Origin: UMGS172 sp045578845
GTDB taxonomy: Bacteria > Bacillota > Clostridia > Oscillospirales > Acutalibacteraceae
Direction: 5' to 3'
Assembly (NCBI GenBank): GCA_045578845.1
Contig: JAZNLA010000053.1
Span: 12,786-76,785, forward strand
Length of the DNA: 64,000 nucleotides
Both the position numbers and the translations under genes were made by a program. The notes under the pieces were generated by a model, which was not told the origin of the DNA, ran no database searches, and worked only from the letters and a program-made list of their open reading frames with translations. Position 1 is the first letter of the stretch, and every line of letters starts with the position of its first letter. Of this stretch, positions 16,047-25,296 are shown piece after piece.

Positions 16047-17508
16047 TTATATCCTCTTTCTCTTGGGGCGGGAAGATAACCTCGGTTATTTCGTCAGGTT
16101 GTTCAATAATAGTCGGTAAAACCACCGTAATCGTTGTGCCCTCGCCCTCGGTACTTTCGACAAACAAAAGACCGTTATGCTGTTTTATGATTTCGTCAGC
16201 GACCGCAAGTCCTATTCCCGACCCGCGAACGTTGTTGTTAGCCTTGTAAAACTTCTCTTTTATGTGGTTTATATCTTTGCTCGGTATTCCGCAACCGGTA
16301 TCGCCTATGGTTATGCGTATACAAGCCTCTTCGTTAAATGCCGATACTACAATATGACCGCCTTGGTCGGTGTATTTTACGGCGTTATCTATAATATTTA
16401 TGAAAACCTGTTTGATACGGTCGCGGTCAGCCATGATGTTTTCACTTTCACCGGGGTTTACAAACACCACCGACTGCTTTTTCTGAGCCGCTATCTCCTT
16501 ATACATATCAACCACATCGCCGATAATATCAAGCGGATTGCAAACCGACGGCGAAATGGTAAGTTTGCCCGATTCGATACGGGAAAAGTCGAGCAATTCC
16601 TCAACCAAACTTGATAGCCTGTCGGCTTCGCCGAGCATTATATCAATGCCTTTTTTTACCACTTCATCATCTTCGCCTACCGAAACTCTTACCGTTTCGC
16701 CCCAGCCTTTTATGGCAGTCAGCGGTGTTCTGAGTTCGTGCGAAACCGAAGAAATAAAATCGTTTTTAAGATTTTCGGCATTTTCAAGTTCCGACGCCAT
16801 ATAATTTATGGTGTCACAAAGTTCGCCGATTTCATTATTTTGCTTAACTGTAAGCCTTGCGTTAAGGTCACCGCCTGCGATTTTACGGGCAGTAGTTGTA
16901 ACGTCACGCACGGGCCTTACAATTGAGTTTATGAAGAAAATTCCCAATATTAGTGAAAATACAAAGAACAAAATACCGACTGCTATTGCAATACCGAGTA
17001 TGGCTCCGAAACCGTCCATAACCTCTTCCATGGAAACTATGACCCTGTAGGCACCGTTTGAGCCGTAACCTAAATCAGGCAAAACGGTGGTAAATGCCAA
17101 AACCTTTTCGCGGTTGGAATTTTTACCGTACCATGATGCAGTACCCTGCTTTACAACCGCCTCGCTATAGTCGGTTGCCTCTTTAAAAGCACCTTTTGAC
17201 GCGAAACCGTTGGTTGTGACCAGCATATTTCCGTATCGGTCATAAATTTGCACTTCAACCTTATCGCGAAATTGAAAATTCTGTGCATAACCTCTTGCGG
17301 CGGCGGAGAAACCATTTTCATCGCTAAGCGACAGCACGTTTATATCACGCACATAGTCGGCGGCACAGTCAATAACCTCATTTTTATAGTAGTTAAAAAG
17401 TGCTACGCCGAGGCAGATTTCTCCTATTGCTATAATAAGCAAAACCACCGGCATAATATTAAGCAGCCAAGTTCTCGTTATGCTATGCAGTTTAAGGTCT
17501 ATGTTCAC
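16036..17508 (-). CDS. Sensor histidine kinase
   Basis: Membrane-bound kinase of 490 residues. An N-terminal transmembrane helix (about 14-36) is followed by an extracytoplasmic sensor domain of about 130 residues and a second helix (about 170-192). Next are HAMP (RPVRDVTTTARKIAGGDL...), HisKA with phospho-His in SSVSHELRTPLTAIKGW, and HATPase (N box DNAVKYT, G1 GDTGCGIP, G2 GSGIGLAV). It pairs with the response regulator 42 bp upstream. The signal is unknown, but the lipoprotein first in the operon could deliver it. Confidence 0.93.
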   Translation of the reverse strand: MNIDLKLHSITRTWLLNIMPVVLLIIAIGEICLGVALFNYYKNEVIDCAADYVRDINVLSLSDENGFSAAARGYAQNFQFRDKVEVQIYDRYGNMLVTTNGFASKGAFKEATDYSEAVVKQGTASWYGKNSNREKVLAFTTVLPDLGYGSNGAYRVIVSMEEVMDGFGAILGIAIAVGILFFVFSLILGIFFINSIVRPVRDVTTTARKIAGGDLNARLTVKQNNEIGELCDTINYMASELENAENLKNDFISSVSHELRTPLTAIKGWGETVRVSVGEDDEVVKKGIDIMLGEADRLSSLVEELLDFSRIESGKLTISPSVCNPLDIIGDVVDMYKEIAAQKKQSVVFVNPGESENIMADRDRIKQVFINIIDNAVKYTDQGGHIVVSAFNEEACIRITIGDTGCGIPSKDINHIKEKFYKANNNVRGSGIGLAVADEIIKQHNGLLFVESTEGEGTTITVVLPTIIEQPDEITEVIFPPQEKEDINGN

Positions 17509-17550
17509 GGTTTCACCCCCCTTTTTTTGAAAAAGGATTATCTTAAAAAT

Positions 17551-18252
17551 TTAGCCTATACTCCACTTATAGCCCATACCCCAAACGGTTATGAGATGTT
17601 TAGGGTTAGACGGTTCGTCCTCGATTTTCATACGGAGTCTTCTTATATTAACATCGACAATTTTTTCTTCGCCGAAATACGACTCGCCCCAAACGCGGGT
17701 TAAAATGTCAGTCCTATCAAGCGGTGTATCGGGATTTGTGAAAAGATACTCGATAATTTGAAACTCAACCTGTGTAAGTTCAATATTTCGGTCGTTTTTG
17801 GAAAGTGTACGGCGACGCATATTAAGGACAAACTCACCATGGCGAATTTCCTCAGAAAGTTCGCGGTTTTTGGAATTATTAAGTTCAATTCGGCGGTAAA
17901 GCGAATCGACCCTTGCGTTAAGTTCTGTAGGACTGAACGGCTTTGTAATATAATCGTCGGCACCCTGCATAAGACCGCTTACCTTATCCATTTCTTGGGT
18001 ACGTGCAGTCAGCATTATTATGCCGAGTTCGGGCGAACGCTTACGCAGTTCTTTACAAAGGGTAAACCCGTCAATTCCGGGCATAGTAATATCCAAAAGT
18101 GCTATACAGAAACCGTCAGGATCGTTGTCGTAAATAGCAAGTGCCTCTTCGCCTGAGCCTGCCTCGACCGTTTCGTAACCGACACGTCTTAGATTTATAA
18201 CCTCAAACTCTCTTATATTCTGCTCATCTTCTACAATTAGGATTCTTTTCAA
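17551..18252 (-). CDS. OmpR-family response regulator
   Basis: 233-residue DNA-binding response regulator. The receiver domain has acidic residues VEDE, phospho-acceptor Asp in LLDITMPGIDG, Thr in LTART and Lys in TKPFSPTEL. The C-terminal winged helix (RRTLSKNDRNIELTQVEFQIIEYL...GYKW) is of the OmpR/PhoB type. It follows the lipoprotein gene by 14 bp and precedes its kinase. Confidence 0.95.
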   Translation of the reverse strand: MKRILIVEDEQNIREFEVINLRRVGYETVEAGSGEEALAIYDNDPDGFCIALLDITMPGIDGFTLCKELRKRSPELGIIMLTARTQEMDKVSGLMQGADDYITKPFSPTELNARVDSLYRRIELNNSKNRELSEEIRHGEFVLNMRRRTLSKNDRNIELTQVEFQIIEYLFTNPDTPLDRTDILTRVWGESYFGEEKIVDVNIRRLRMKIEDEPSNPKHLITVWGMGYKWSIG

Positions 18253-18266
18253 TCTAAATCCCCCTT

Positions 18267-19598
18267 TTATGAACCTTTTGTTTCATCAATAAGTTTAAAA
18301 TTATTCTTAATATAATCCTCACCGGGGTTTAAAGCACTTCCTCCGAGTTTTGCAACAAAAATTTCTTTGGAAGTCCGTGCTATTTCAAAATATCCTTCAT
18401 ATTCAGCGGCAAAGCCTTTAAAGTTTTCGAGATTTAGCACCTGCACCCTTAAAATTTCTTCGCCGACCGACTGCTCGTCACCGTTCCAACGAACGAAACT
18501 TCTCTGCCTTGTTTCAGTGTTACGAGTTACGGTAAAATTATTTATCCAATCGCTTGGCACAACCAAATAATAACCGTCGGTATAGTTTATAACCGTACTG
18601 CTTATCGGCGTAAATACACTGCCGTCAAAACTGTTCCATGTGGTCATATAGGCACTGTCGGTTTCTGATGTTCCGTCGGCTACCGGCAAGCGTGCGGTCA
18701 GCGGTATATCAACCGAGCCGTCACCGTTAATATCGCCCGAATGAATTGATGCCGCACGCAAAGTTTCTGTATTCTCGTTAAGACTTCCTTCGCCGCTGTC
18801 AAAGACATTTACAAGCGTTCCGTCACGGACACATAACACCTCGGTTATAAGTCCCGTTGATTTATCCGCATCAATGAAAAGTGCGGGATTGCCGTCTGTA
18901 AACTTGGACTGCTTAGGCTCATAATATGCGGTAACATTGCCGTCAAGCGAGCAAGAATCAACCCCTGTAAACCCTGTATCGGTCAATGCCAAAAGTGTCG
19001 CTTTGGCAGTCTTTTTCTCGGTGTCAAGCGATACGGCAACAATTTCATAAACACCGTCATTATCAAAATCGCAGGTGGAAAACACCGAATAATCGGCACT
19101 TGTAACCTCGGATAAAATTCCAGAGTTTATTTCATAAATCGAAATCTTTTTATCCACTGCCGAATACCTTGACCAACTGACTATGATTTTAGGTATACCG
19201 CTGCGGTCTAAATTTGCAAATTCAACCGATTCAACGCCCGAACCGCCGACCTCAATGTCCGACACCGAAACCCAACCTTTGGAATCGGTCCAGCGGATAT
19301 AGTTTATATGCATAACGGTGGTCTTATCATCGGTACTTGTGCTATAGAACGAAAACACCTCGGTCTTGCCGTCGCCGTCTAAATCTTTAGTGACAATAGC
19401 CGAACGGTAGTTGCCCGAAGACGGGTAGACAAGGTTAAGTCTTCCGCCGACATTTTTTTCCAATGTTTTTTGAATTTCGTAAAGTTCACCCGACGGTTTA
19501 GGAGGCGACAGGCTGTCAGCAATATTAACCCCGAATTCGCAGGAACAAAACACACACATAATAATAACCGTTAGAAAAGCCATTGCAAATCGTTTCAT
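18267..19598 (-). CDS. Lipoprotein with DxDxDG (FG-GAP/VCBS-like) repeats
   Basis: Exported lipoprotein of about 443 residues, with signal peptide MKRFAMAFLTVIIMCVFCSC (a weak lipobox, with Cys at about 20). The mature part has at least four Asp-rich loops resembling calcium-binding FG-GAP/VCBS repeats: DLDGDGKTEV, NLDRSGIPKI, DFDNDGVYEI and DINGDGSVDI. These usually form beta-propeller blades. The ATG at 19598 has GGGAGG 10 nt upstream; a GTG three codons earlier is too close to it. It leads the two-component operon, so a role as an accessory sensor is plausible but unproven. Confidence 0.75.
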   Translation of the reverse strand: MKRFAMAFLTVIIMCVFCSCEFGVNIADSLSPPKPSGELYEIQKTLEKNVGGRLNLVYPSSGNYRSAIVTKDLDGDGKTEVFSFYSTSTDDKTTVMHINYIRWTDSKGWVSVSDIEVGGSGVESVEFANLDRSGIPKIIVSWSRYSAVDKKISIYEINSGILSEVTSADYSVFSTCDFDNDGVYEIVAVSLDTEKKTAKATLLALTDTGFTGVDSCSLDGNVTAYYEPKQSKFTDGNPALFIDADKSTGLITEVLCVRDGTLVNVFDSGEGSLNENTETLRAASIHSGDINGDGSVDIPLTARLPVADGTSETDSAYMTTWNSFDGSVFTPISSTVINYTDGYYLVVPSDWINNFTVTRNTETRQRSFVRWNGDEQSVGEEILRVQVLNLENFKGFAAEYEGYFEIARTSKEIFVAKLGGSALNPGEDYIKNNFKLIDETKGS

Positions 19599-19645
19599 AT
19601 ACAGCACACCTCCCTTAAAGACAGTACATAAATTTATACAGATAA

Positions 19646-19675
19646 ATTATAACACAACTGTTACCGAAATGACAC
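19646..19675 (-). promoter_or_regulatory. Extended -10 promoter of the lipoprotein/two-component operon
   Basis: TGTTATAAT (extended -10; TATAAT complement at 19646-19651) with no strong -35. It faces minus and lies about 48 bp upstream of the lipoprotein start. Confidence 0.55.
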
Positions 19676-19755
19676 ATATTTTTCAAAAATTTTTATTAAA
19701 ATTTCGTGAAATTATAATTTACAGTGATAAAACTTTAAAAAATATAACAGAAACC

Positions 19756-19784
19756 TTGAAACAAACGGGAAATAATGATATATT
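19756..19784 (+). promoter_or_regulatory. Promoter of the ABC exporter pair
   Basis: -35 TTGAAA and -10 TATATT, 17 bp apart on the plus strand, about 29 bp upstream of the ATPase start. It diverges from the lipoprotein operon. Confidence 0.65.
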
Positions 19785-19812
19785 TATCTCAAATCAAAGG
19801 CGGGGTGATAAG

Positions 19813-20703
19813 ATGTTGCTTGAATTTAAAAACATAACCAAAAACTTCGGTGACACTAAGGTTTTAAAGGGTGTTTCGTTTAGTGCAAAAAGCGGCAGTG
19901 CCATTGGACTGCTCGGCAGAAACGGTGCGGGCAAAACAACCTTAATTCGCATACTAATGGGCGTTTTCGCTTCGGACAGCGGTGAGGTTTTAATCGACGG
20001 CAAACCCATTGACCGAAAAAACATCAGTATCGGCTATCTGCCCGAAGAAAGAGGTCTTTACCCCAAAAAGAAAATTATAGACCAACTCGTCTTTTTTGCC
20101 ATGCTTAAAGGTATGAAACGGTGCGACGCCATACGCGAAGTTAACAACCTTCTATCTAAACTCGGTATACAAGAATACCGCGACCGCCGACTTGACACGC
20201 TTTCAAAAGGCAACCAGCAAAAAATTCAACTTATAACCGCACTTGTCCACAACCCCGATATTATCGTATTAGATGAACCTTTTTCGGGACTTGACCCCGT
20301 AAATGCACTTCTTTTAAAAAATGTTATCCAGGGTGAAATTGAGAAAGGGAAAATCGTGTTATTCTCAAGCCACCAAATGAATTACATTGAGGAATTTTGC
20401 GACTCGGTTGCGATTTTACACCGCGGGAAGGTAGTACTAAGAGGTACATTGCAAGAAATTAAGCAAAGTTATCCCAAAAACCGCTTAATAGTACGGTCAA
20501 AAGATTTTAAACAAGTTTTGAGTGACGAAAACGGCATTTTACAAAACGACGGCAGTGTTTTAATCACTTTAAAAGATGATTTTGAAAAGACCGAAAAAAT
20601 AAAGCACCTTGCCGAAAACTATGATGTTGACGAAATTTCGGTATGTTTGCCGTCGCTTTCCGATATTTTTATCGGGGTTGCGGGTGAGGAGGACAAAAAA
20701 TGA
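19813..20703 (+). CDS. ABC transporter ATP-binding protein (NatA-like)
   Basis: ATPase of about 296 residues. Walker A is GRNGAGKTT, the signature LSKGNQQK (a variant seen in the NatA/EcsA-type group), Walker B IIVLDEPFSGLDP, and the H-loop FSSHQ. The start is the ATG at 19813 (MLLEFKNITK), with GGGGTGAT just upstream; the open frame further upstream has no RBS. The C-terminal extension of about 80 residues is usual for sodium/drug exporters. It overlaps the permease by 4 bp. Confidence 0.9.
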   Translation: MLLEFKNITKNFGDTKVLKGVSFSAKSGSAIGLLGRNGAGKTTLIRILMGVFASDSGEVLIDGKPIDRKNISIGYLPEERGLYPKKKIIDQLVFFAMLKGMKRCDAIREVNNLLSKLGIQEYRDRRLDTLSKGNQQKIQLITALVHNPDIIVLDEPFSGLDPVNALLLKNVIQGEIEKGKIVLFSSHQMNYIEEFCDSVAILHRGKVVLRGTLQEIKQSYPKNRLIVRSKDFKQVLSDENGILQNDGSVLITLKDDFEKTEKIKHLAENYDVDEISVCLPSLSDIFIGVAGEEDKK

Positions 20704-21932
20704 AACAGTTTGTTGTAATATTCCTCTTTGAACTGAAAAATTATTTCAAAAACAAAACCTTTATAGGCGTAACCGTGGCATTAATGTTACTTATCGCAGG
20801 TGTTATGTTTTTTCCGAGGATAACCGAAAATTTTAACACGCAAGATAAAAATGACACCAAGCCCGTCATGGCGGTTGCAGTGGAAAATTCCGATTTGACC
20901 GCGGTTGCCGACGCTTTAGCCAGCGGTTTTTTCGACTGTGAAACAGTGTATTTTGAAAAAGTGACCGCCGACGAAATACGCTTAAAGGTTGAAAACGAAG
21001 AAGTGGACTGTGCCTTTTATTTAACCTCGCCCACTTCGTACACCTATTTTGTTAAAAATATGTCGCTTTACGACCAAAACACCGCTATTGCCGACAGTGT
21101 TTTAAACGAGTACCACCGCCGCTCGTCATTGCTTGACTTAGGGCTTACCAATGAACAGGTGGGTTCTATTTTAAACGCACCGATTTCGGGCACCACTGAA
21201 AATCTGGGCAAGGACCAAATGAGCAGTTTCTTCTATACCTACATTATGATTTTTGCACTTTACATGGTGATTTTACTGTACGGACAAATGGTGGCTTCGG
21301 GTGTTGCAACCGAAAAAAGTTCAAGGGCTATGGAGGTTTTAATCACCAGTGCCAAACCCGTTTCCATGATGTTCGGCAAGGTAATCTCCGCCTGTCTTGC
21401 GGGGCTTACACAACTGCTTACTGTCTTCGGCTCGGCATTCGTTTTTTACGGATTTAACAAAAAATACTGGTCGGACAACGCAATCATCTGCTCTATATTC
21501 GATATACCTTTAGACCTGCTCATTTTTATGACTATATTCTTTGTGTTGGGATTTTTAATCTACGCATTTTTGTACGGTGCTATCGGCTCTACAGTTTCGA
21601 AATTGGAAGACCTCAACACCGCAGTAATGCCTGTCACAATGCTTTTTATAGTGGCATTTATGGTGGTTATGTTCTCAATGACCGGCGGTAATATTGACAA
21701 CACCTTAATGAAAGTATGCTCTTTTATCCCCTTCACCTCACCCATGGCTATGTTTACGCGAATTGCCATGAGTACGGTGCCCGCGTGGGAAATTGCCGTT
21801 TCGCTTTTAATTTTAGTTTTGTCGGTCTTCGGTATAGGGTATATAGCCGCAAAAATCTACCGCATCGGTGTACTGCTGTACGGAACAAAACTCACGCCTA
21901 AGGATATCATAAAATCCATTAAAAATTCTTAA
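20700..21932 (+). CDS. ABC transporter permease (NatB-like)
   Basis: 410-residue ABC-2-type permease. A first transmembrane helix (about 19-36) is followed by an extracytoplasmic domain of about 140 residues, then five to six helices from about residue 175. These include the conserved GVATEKSSRAMEVLITSAKP segment of the NatB/CcmB-like group. Together with the ATPase it probably exports sodium, a toxic compound or a peptide; the substrate is not clear. The start overlaps the ATPase stop (ATGA). Confidence 0.88.
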   Translation: MKQFVVIFLFELKNYFKNKTFIGVTVALMLLIAGVMFFPRITENFNTQDKNDTKPVMAVAVENSDLTAVADALASGFFDCETVYFEKVTADEIRLKVENEEVDCAFYLTSPTSYTYFVKNMSLYDQNTAIADSVLNEYHRRSSLLDLGLTNEQVGSILNAPISGTTENLGKDQMSSFFYTYIMIFALYMVILLYGQMVASGVATEKSSRAMEVLITSAKPVSMMFGKVISACLAGLTQLLTVFGSAFVFYGFNKKYWSDNAIICSIFDIPLDLLIFMTIFFVLGFLIYAFLYGAIGSTVSKLEDLNTAVMPVTMLFIVAFMVVMFSMTGGNIDNTLMKVCSFIPFTSPMAMFTRIAMSTVPAWEIAVSLLILVLSVFGIGYIAAKIYRIGVLLYGTKLTPKDIIKSIKNS

Positions 21933-21949
21933 AATTTATGCAAAAATTT

Positions 21950-21979
21950 AAGCCGCCGAAAATTCGGCGGCTTTTTTTA
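21950..21979 (+). terminator. Intrinsic terminator after the ABC exporter
   Basis: AGCCGCCGA / TCGGCGGCT stem followed by a T-run, between the exporter permease and the converging transketolase gene. The A-run on the other side lets it serve the minus strand as well. Confidence 0.85.
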
Positions 21980-21986
21980 TTTTGTT

Positions 21987-22937
21987 TTATCTTTTCTTGG
22001 CGGCAATAGCCTCTTTGGCTTTTTCCACAATATCTTTAGCACGAAGACCGAAGATTGTAAGCAGTTCTTCGGCAGGGCCAGACATACCGAACACATCGGT
22101 AACACCGACCTTGACTACGGGTACGGGACAGGTTTCGGTGACAACCTCGGAAACTGCAGAACCGAGTCCGCCAATAACCGAATGTTCCTCGGCAGTGACT
22201 ATAGCACCGGTTTCAGTAGCGGCTTTTACGATAATATCGCGGTCAATAGGCTTAATGGTAGCCATATTGATAATTCTTGCCGAAATACCCTCGGCGGCAA
22301 GCAGGTCATAAGCCTCTAAAGCCTCTTTAACCATAAGACCTGTGGCAATAACGGTGACATCGGTACCGCTTTTAAGTTCAACACCTTTGCCTATCTGGAA
22401 CTCGTAACTGTCATCGAACACAACGGGAACGGCAAGTCGGCCAAAACGCATATAGCAAGGGCCGTCAATCTCGGCGGCTTTAAGGGTTGCAAGTCTTGCC
22501 TCTACCGCGTCGGCAGGGTTAATAATGGTCATGTTGGGGATAGTACGCATAATGGCGATATCTTCACAACATTGGTGGGTTGCACCGTCTTCACCGACCG
22601 AAATGCCTGCGTGCGAAGCACCGATTTTTACATTCAAATTAGGATAGGCAATCGAGTTTCTGACCTGTTCAAAGGCTCTGCCCGAAGCAAACATTGCAAA
22701 AGAACTTGCAAAAACAAGTTTGCCGGTTGCAGCAATACCTGCGGCAACACTCATCATATTCTGTTCTGCGATACCGCAGTTGTAAAACCTTTCGGGATAT
22801 TCCTTTTTAAATGTGCCGGTCTTGGTTGCGGCGGCAAGGTCAGCGTCTAAAACAACAAAGTCGTTTCGCTTTTCTGCTAATTCACAAAGTGCTTTTCCGT
22901 AAGCATCTCTTGTGGCTATTCTTACTACATCTGCCAT
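21987..22937 (-). CDS. Transketolase, C-terminal subunit
   Basis: Pyrimidine-binding and C-terminal half of a split transketolase, 316 residues. GIAEQNMMSVAAGIAATG carries the glutamate that activates thiamine diphosphate, and GEDGATHQ is the donor-site motif. It works with the N-terminal subunit encoded 13 bp upstream to move two-carbon units in the non-oxidative pentose phosphate pathway. A two-gene transketolase is common in Clostridia and Archaea. Confidence 0.93.
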   Translation of the reverse strand: MADVVRIATRDAYGKALCELAEKRNDFVVLDADLAAATKTGTFKKEYPERFYNCGIAEQNMMSVAAGIAATGKLVFASSFAMFASGRAFEQVRNSIAYPNLNVKIGASHAGISVGEDGATHQCCEDIAIMRTIPNMTIINPADAVEARLATLKAAEIDGPCYMRFGRLAVPVVFDDSYEFQIGKGVELKSGTDVTVIATGLMVKEALEAYDLLAAEGISARIINMATIKPIDRDIIVKAATETGAIVTAEEHSVIGGLGSAVSEVVTETCPVPVVKVGVTDVFGMSGPAEELLTIFGLRAKDIVEKAKEAIAAKKR

Positions 22938-22950
22938 TTTAATTCACTCC

Positions 22951-23790
22951 TTACTTAATTTCGGCAATTTTCGCATCTAACTCAGCCAAAGCCTGTGCGG
23001 TAAGTTCGTCATTAGGTGCACTGCCATGCCAACCGACAGCATTTTCCATATATGAAACGCCTTTGCCCTTAACGGTGTTGGCAATAATTGCGGTGGGTTT
23101 ACCCTTAACGGTTTCGGCGGCGGCAAGTGCAGCCTCAATCTCGTCAAAATTATGACCGTCAATAGTGATTACATTCCAGTTAAATGCTTCAAACTTTTTA
23201 TCGAGCGGCAGCGGAGAGTTAACCTCGTCCAAAGTGCCGTCGATTTGGAGGTTATTAAGGTCGGCAAAAACTACGAGATTGTCAAGTCTTTTGTGTGCGG
23301 CAAACATTGCTGCCTCCCAAACCTGACCTTCTTCCGATTCACCGTCGCCTATAATGCTGTAAACACGGTAGTTGTCGCCGAAATGCTTGGCCGATAACGC
23401 CATACCTGCGGCGGCCGAAATGCCTTGACCGAGCGAGCCGGTTGACATATCCACGCCGGATATACCCTTTCTGTCGGGGTGTCCTTGAAGTATGGCATAG
23501 GGTTTGCGAAGTTTTTCTATTTCATCTACTCCGAAAAATCCACGCAGTGCCAAAACGCCGTAAAGTGCCGGTGCGGCATGACCCTTTGAAAGCACAAAAC
23601 GGTCACGGTCAGGTTTGTTTGGATTTTCGGGGTCAATATTCATCTTTTCAAAATAAAGATATGTAAGTATATCGGTTACCGAAAGCGAACCGCCGGGATG
23701 TCCCGACTTGGCTTTATTGGTGCCGATAATTACTAATTTTTTTGCTTCGAGTGAAAGTTTTTCGAGTTCTTTTTTTCTTTGCTCGTTCAT
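22951..23790 (-). CDS. Transketolase, N-terminal subunit
   Basis: Thiamine-diphosphate-binding half, 279 residues. SGHPGGSLSVTDIL and GHAAPALYG are the phosphate/sugar-contact motifs. GDGESEEGQVWEAAMFAAHKRLDNL is the GDG-N(L) cofactor motif; here the Asn comes in DLNNLQIDG. It is last-but-one in the long miaB-to-transketolase run. Confidence 0.94.
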   Translation of the reverse strand: MNEQRKKELEKLSLEAKKLVIIGTNKAKSGHPGGSLSVTDILTYLYFEKMNIDPENPNKPDRDRFVLSKGHAAPALYGVLALRGFFGVDEIEKLRKPYAILQGHPDRKGISGVDMSTGSLGQGISAAAGMALSAKHFGDNYRVYSIIGDGESEEGQVWEAAMFAAHKRLDNLVVFADLNNLQIDGTLDEVNSPLPLDKKFEAFNWNVITIDGHNFDEIEAALAAAETVKGKPTAIIANTVKGKGVSYMENAVGWHGSAPNDELTAQALAELDAKIAEIK

Positions 23791-23815
23791 AATTTAACCT
23801 CCCGTGTTTAATGGC

Positions 23816-24727
23816 TTAATCCAAAGCCTTTAATTTTTTCTGGAATGTTTTAAAATACTCCGGCAACGGCGATGTAAATTCCATATATTCATTAGTTGTC
23901 GGATGAATAAAACCGATAGTTCCGGCGTGCAAACACTGACCGGAAAGTTCGGTTATTATTTTTTTAGGTCCGTAAATCGGGTCCCCCGCTACAGAGTGGC
24001 CGATAGACGCCATATGCACCCTTATTTGGTGAGTTCTGCCCGTTTCAAGGCGAAATTTCATAAAGGTAAACCCGTCATAACGCTCTAAAACCTCATAGTG
24101 GGTGGTGGCGGGTTTAGAATTCACATATATAACGCACATTTTTTGACGGTTTTTTGGGTCCCTGCCGATAGGTGCATTGACAGTACCGCTATCTTGCTTC
24201 ACATTTCCGTAAACAATGGCACGGTACTCTCTTTTAAAGGAATGTTCCTTTATCTGCTCGGCTAAACACTTATGCGAATTATCGTTTTTAGCGACAATAA
24301 GCAGTCCGCTTGTGTCCTTGTCAATTCGGTGGACTATACCCGGTCTTAAAACCCCGTTTATGCCCGAAAGACTGCCGCCACAGTGAAAAAGCAGAGCGTT
24401 TACAAGCGTGCCGCAGGTGTTCCCCGCGGCAGGGTGAACAACCATACCCTTTGGTTTGTTTACGACCAGCAAATCGTCGTCCTCGTAAACAATGTCGAGC
24501 GGTATATCTTCGGGGATTGTTGTGAGTTCTTTAGGCTCGGGCAGATTGACAGTGATTATATCCCCTGCAAAAACAGTCGCCTTTTTCTTGGCAGTGTTGC
24601 CGTTTAGCAGTATGTCACCGCCCTCTATCAGTTCGGCAATATATGACCTTGAAAGGTCAAGTTGGCCCGATAAAAATGCGTCAAGCCTTTTGCCGCCGTC
24701 TATAACCTCAACCGTTTTGGCTGTCAT
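23816..24727 (-). CDS. rluD: Pseudouridine synthase, RluD family
   Basis: RNA pseudouridine synthase of 303 residues with an N-terminal S4 domain (GKRLDAFLSGQLDLSRSYIAELI) and the catalytic motif HRIDKDTSGLLI (Asp). RluD modifies helix 69 of 23S rRNA; the exact target here is inferred. The ATG at 24727 overlaps lspA by 20 bp and lacks a clear RBS. The lspA-rluD order is conserved across Bacillota. Confidence 0.9.
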   Translation of the reverse strand: MTAKTVEVIDGGKRLDAFLSGQLDLSRSYIAELIEGGDILLNGNTAKKKATVFAGDIITVNLPEPKELTTIPEDIPLDIVYEDDDLLVVNKPKGMVVHPAAGNTCGTLVNALLFHCGGSLSGINGVLRPGIVHRIDKDTSGLLIVAKNDNSHKCLAEQIKEHSFKREYRAIVYGNVKQDSGTVNAPIGRDPKNRQKMCVIYVNSKPATTHYEVLERYDGFTFMKFRLETGRTHQIRVHMASIGHSVAGDPIYGPKKIITELSGQCLHAGTIGFIHPTTNEYMEFTSPLPEYFKTFQKKLKALD

Positions 24728-25259
24728 TTGATTTTTGTTCGGGTACGGAATCGTTAATCACTTCAGCACTCATGCGGTCCAATTTTCTCTTAGCACGGGC
24801 ATCCTTAACAAAGTCTATTATGAAGTAAATTACTATCATTGCGGCACCGATACAAACGGCACAGTCTGCAACATTGAACACAGGAAATTCCATAAAACCG
24901 AATTCGAGAAAATCGACAACATTACCGCCTCTGAATATGCGGTCAATCATGTTACCGATACCGCCTGCGAGCACCATGCAGATAGCCCAAAACATAGTAC
25001 GGCTTTCAAATGTTCTGCGAATAAGCATTGAGATGCAGATTATCATTATTAAAAGTGTAACGGTGATTAAAAACCAAGTTTGACCCTCTAAAATACCAAA
25101 CGCGGCACCGCTGTTAGGCGGTATACGGTTAAAATTAAGAAGACCGGGGATTATGGTAATTACTTGATTCATATCCATAGTTGAAATAACCAAATACTTG
25201 GTGACTTGGTCAAGTACAACCACTAAAACACCGCAAATAATTGCTAATACAGCCGACAT
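24708..25259 (-). CDS. lspA: Lipoprotein signal peptidase (signal peptidase II)
   Basis: Membrane aspartic protease that removes signal peptides from lipoproteins, of which this window encodes several. It has 183 residues and four transmembrane segments. The motifs are NSGAAFG, the catalytic Asp in GGIGNMIDRI and the second Asp in FNVADCAVCIG. A charged tail of about 25 residues extends past the family core. Confidence 0.95.
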   Translation of the reverse strand: MSAVLAIICGVLVVVLDQVTKYLVISTMDMNQVITIIPGLLNFNRIPPNSGAAFGILEGQTWFLITVTLLIMIICISMLIRRTFESRTMFWAICMVLAGGIGNMIDRIFRGGNVVDFLEFGFMEFPVFNVADCAVCIGAAMIVIYFIIDFVKDARAKRKLDRMSAEVINDSVPEQKSNDSQNG

Positions 25260-25296
25260 TTCTATCTCCGTTCAGCCGAAAAACTCGGCGTTTATT

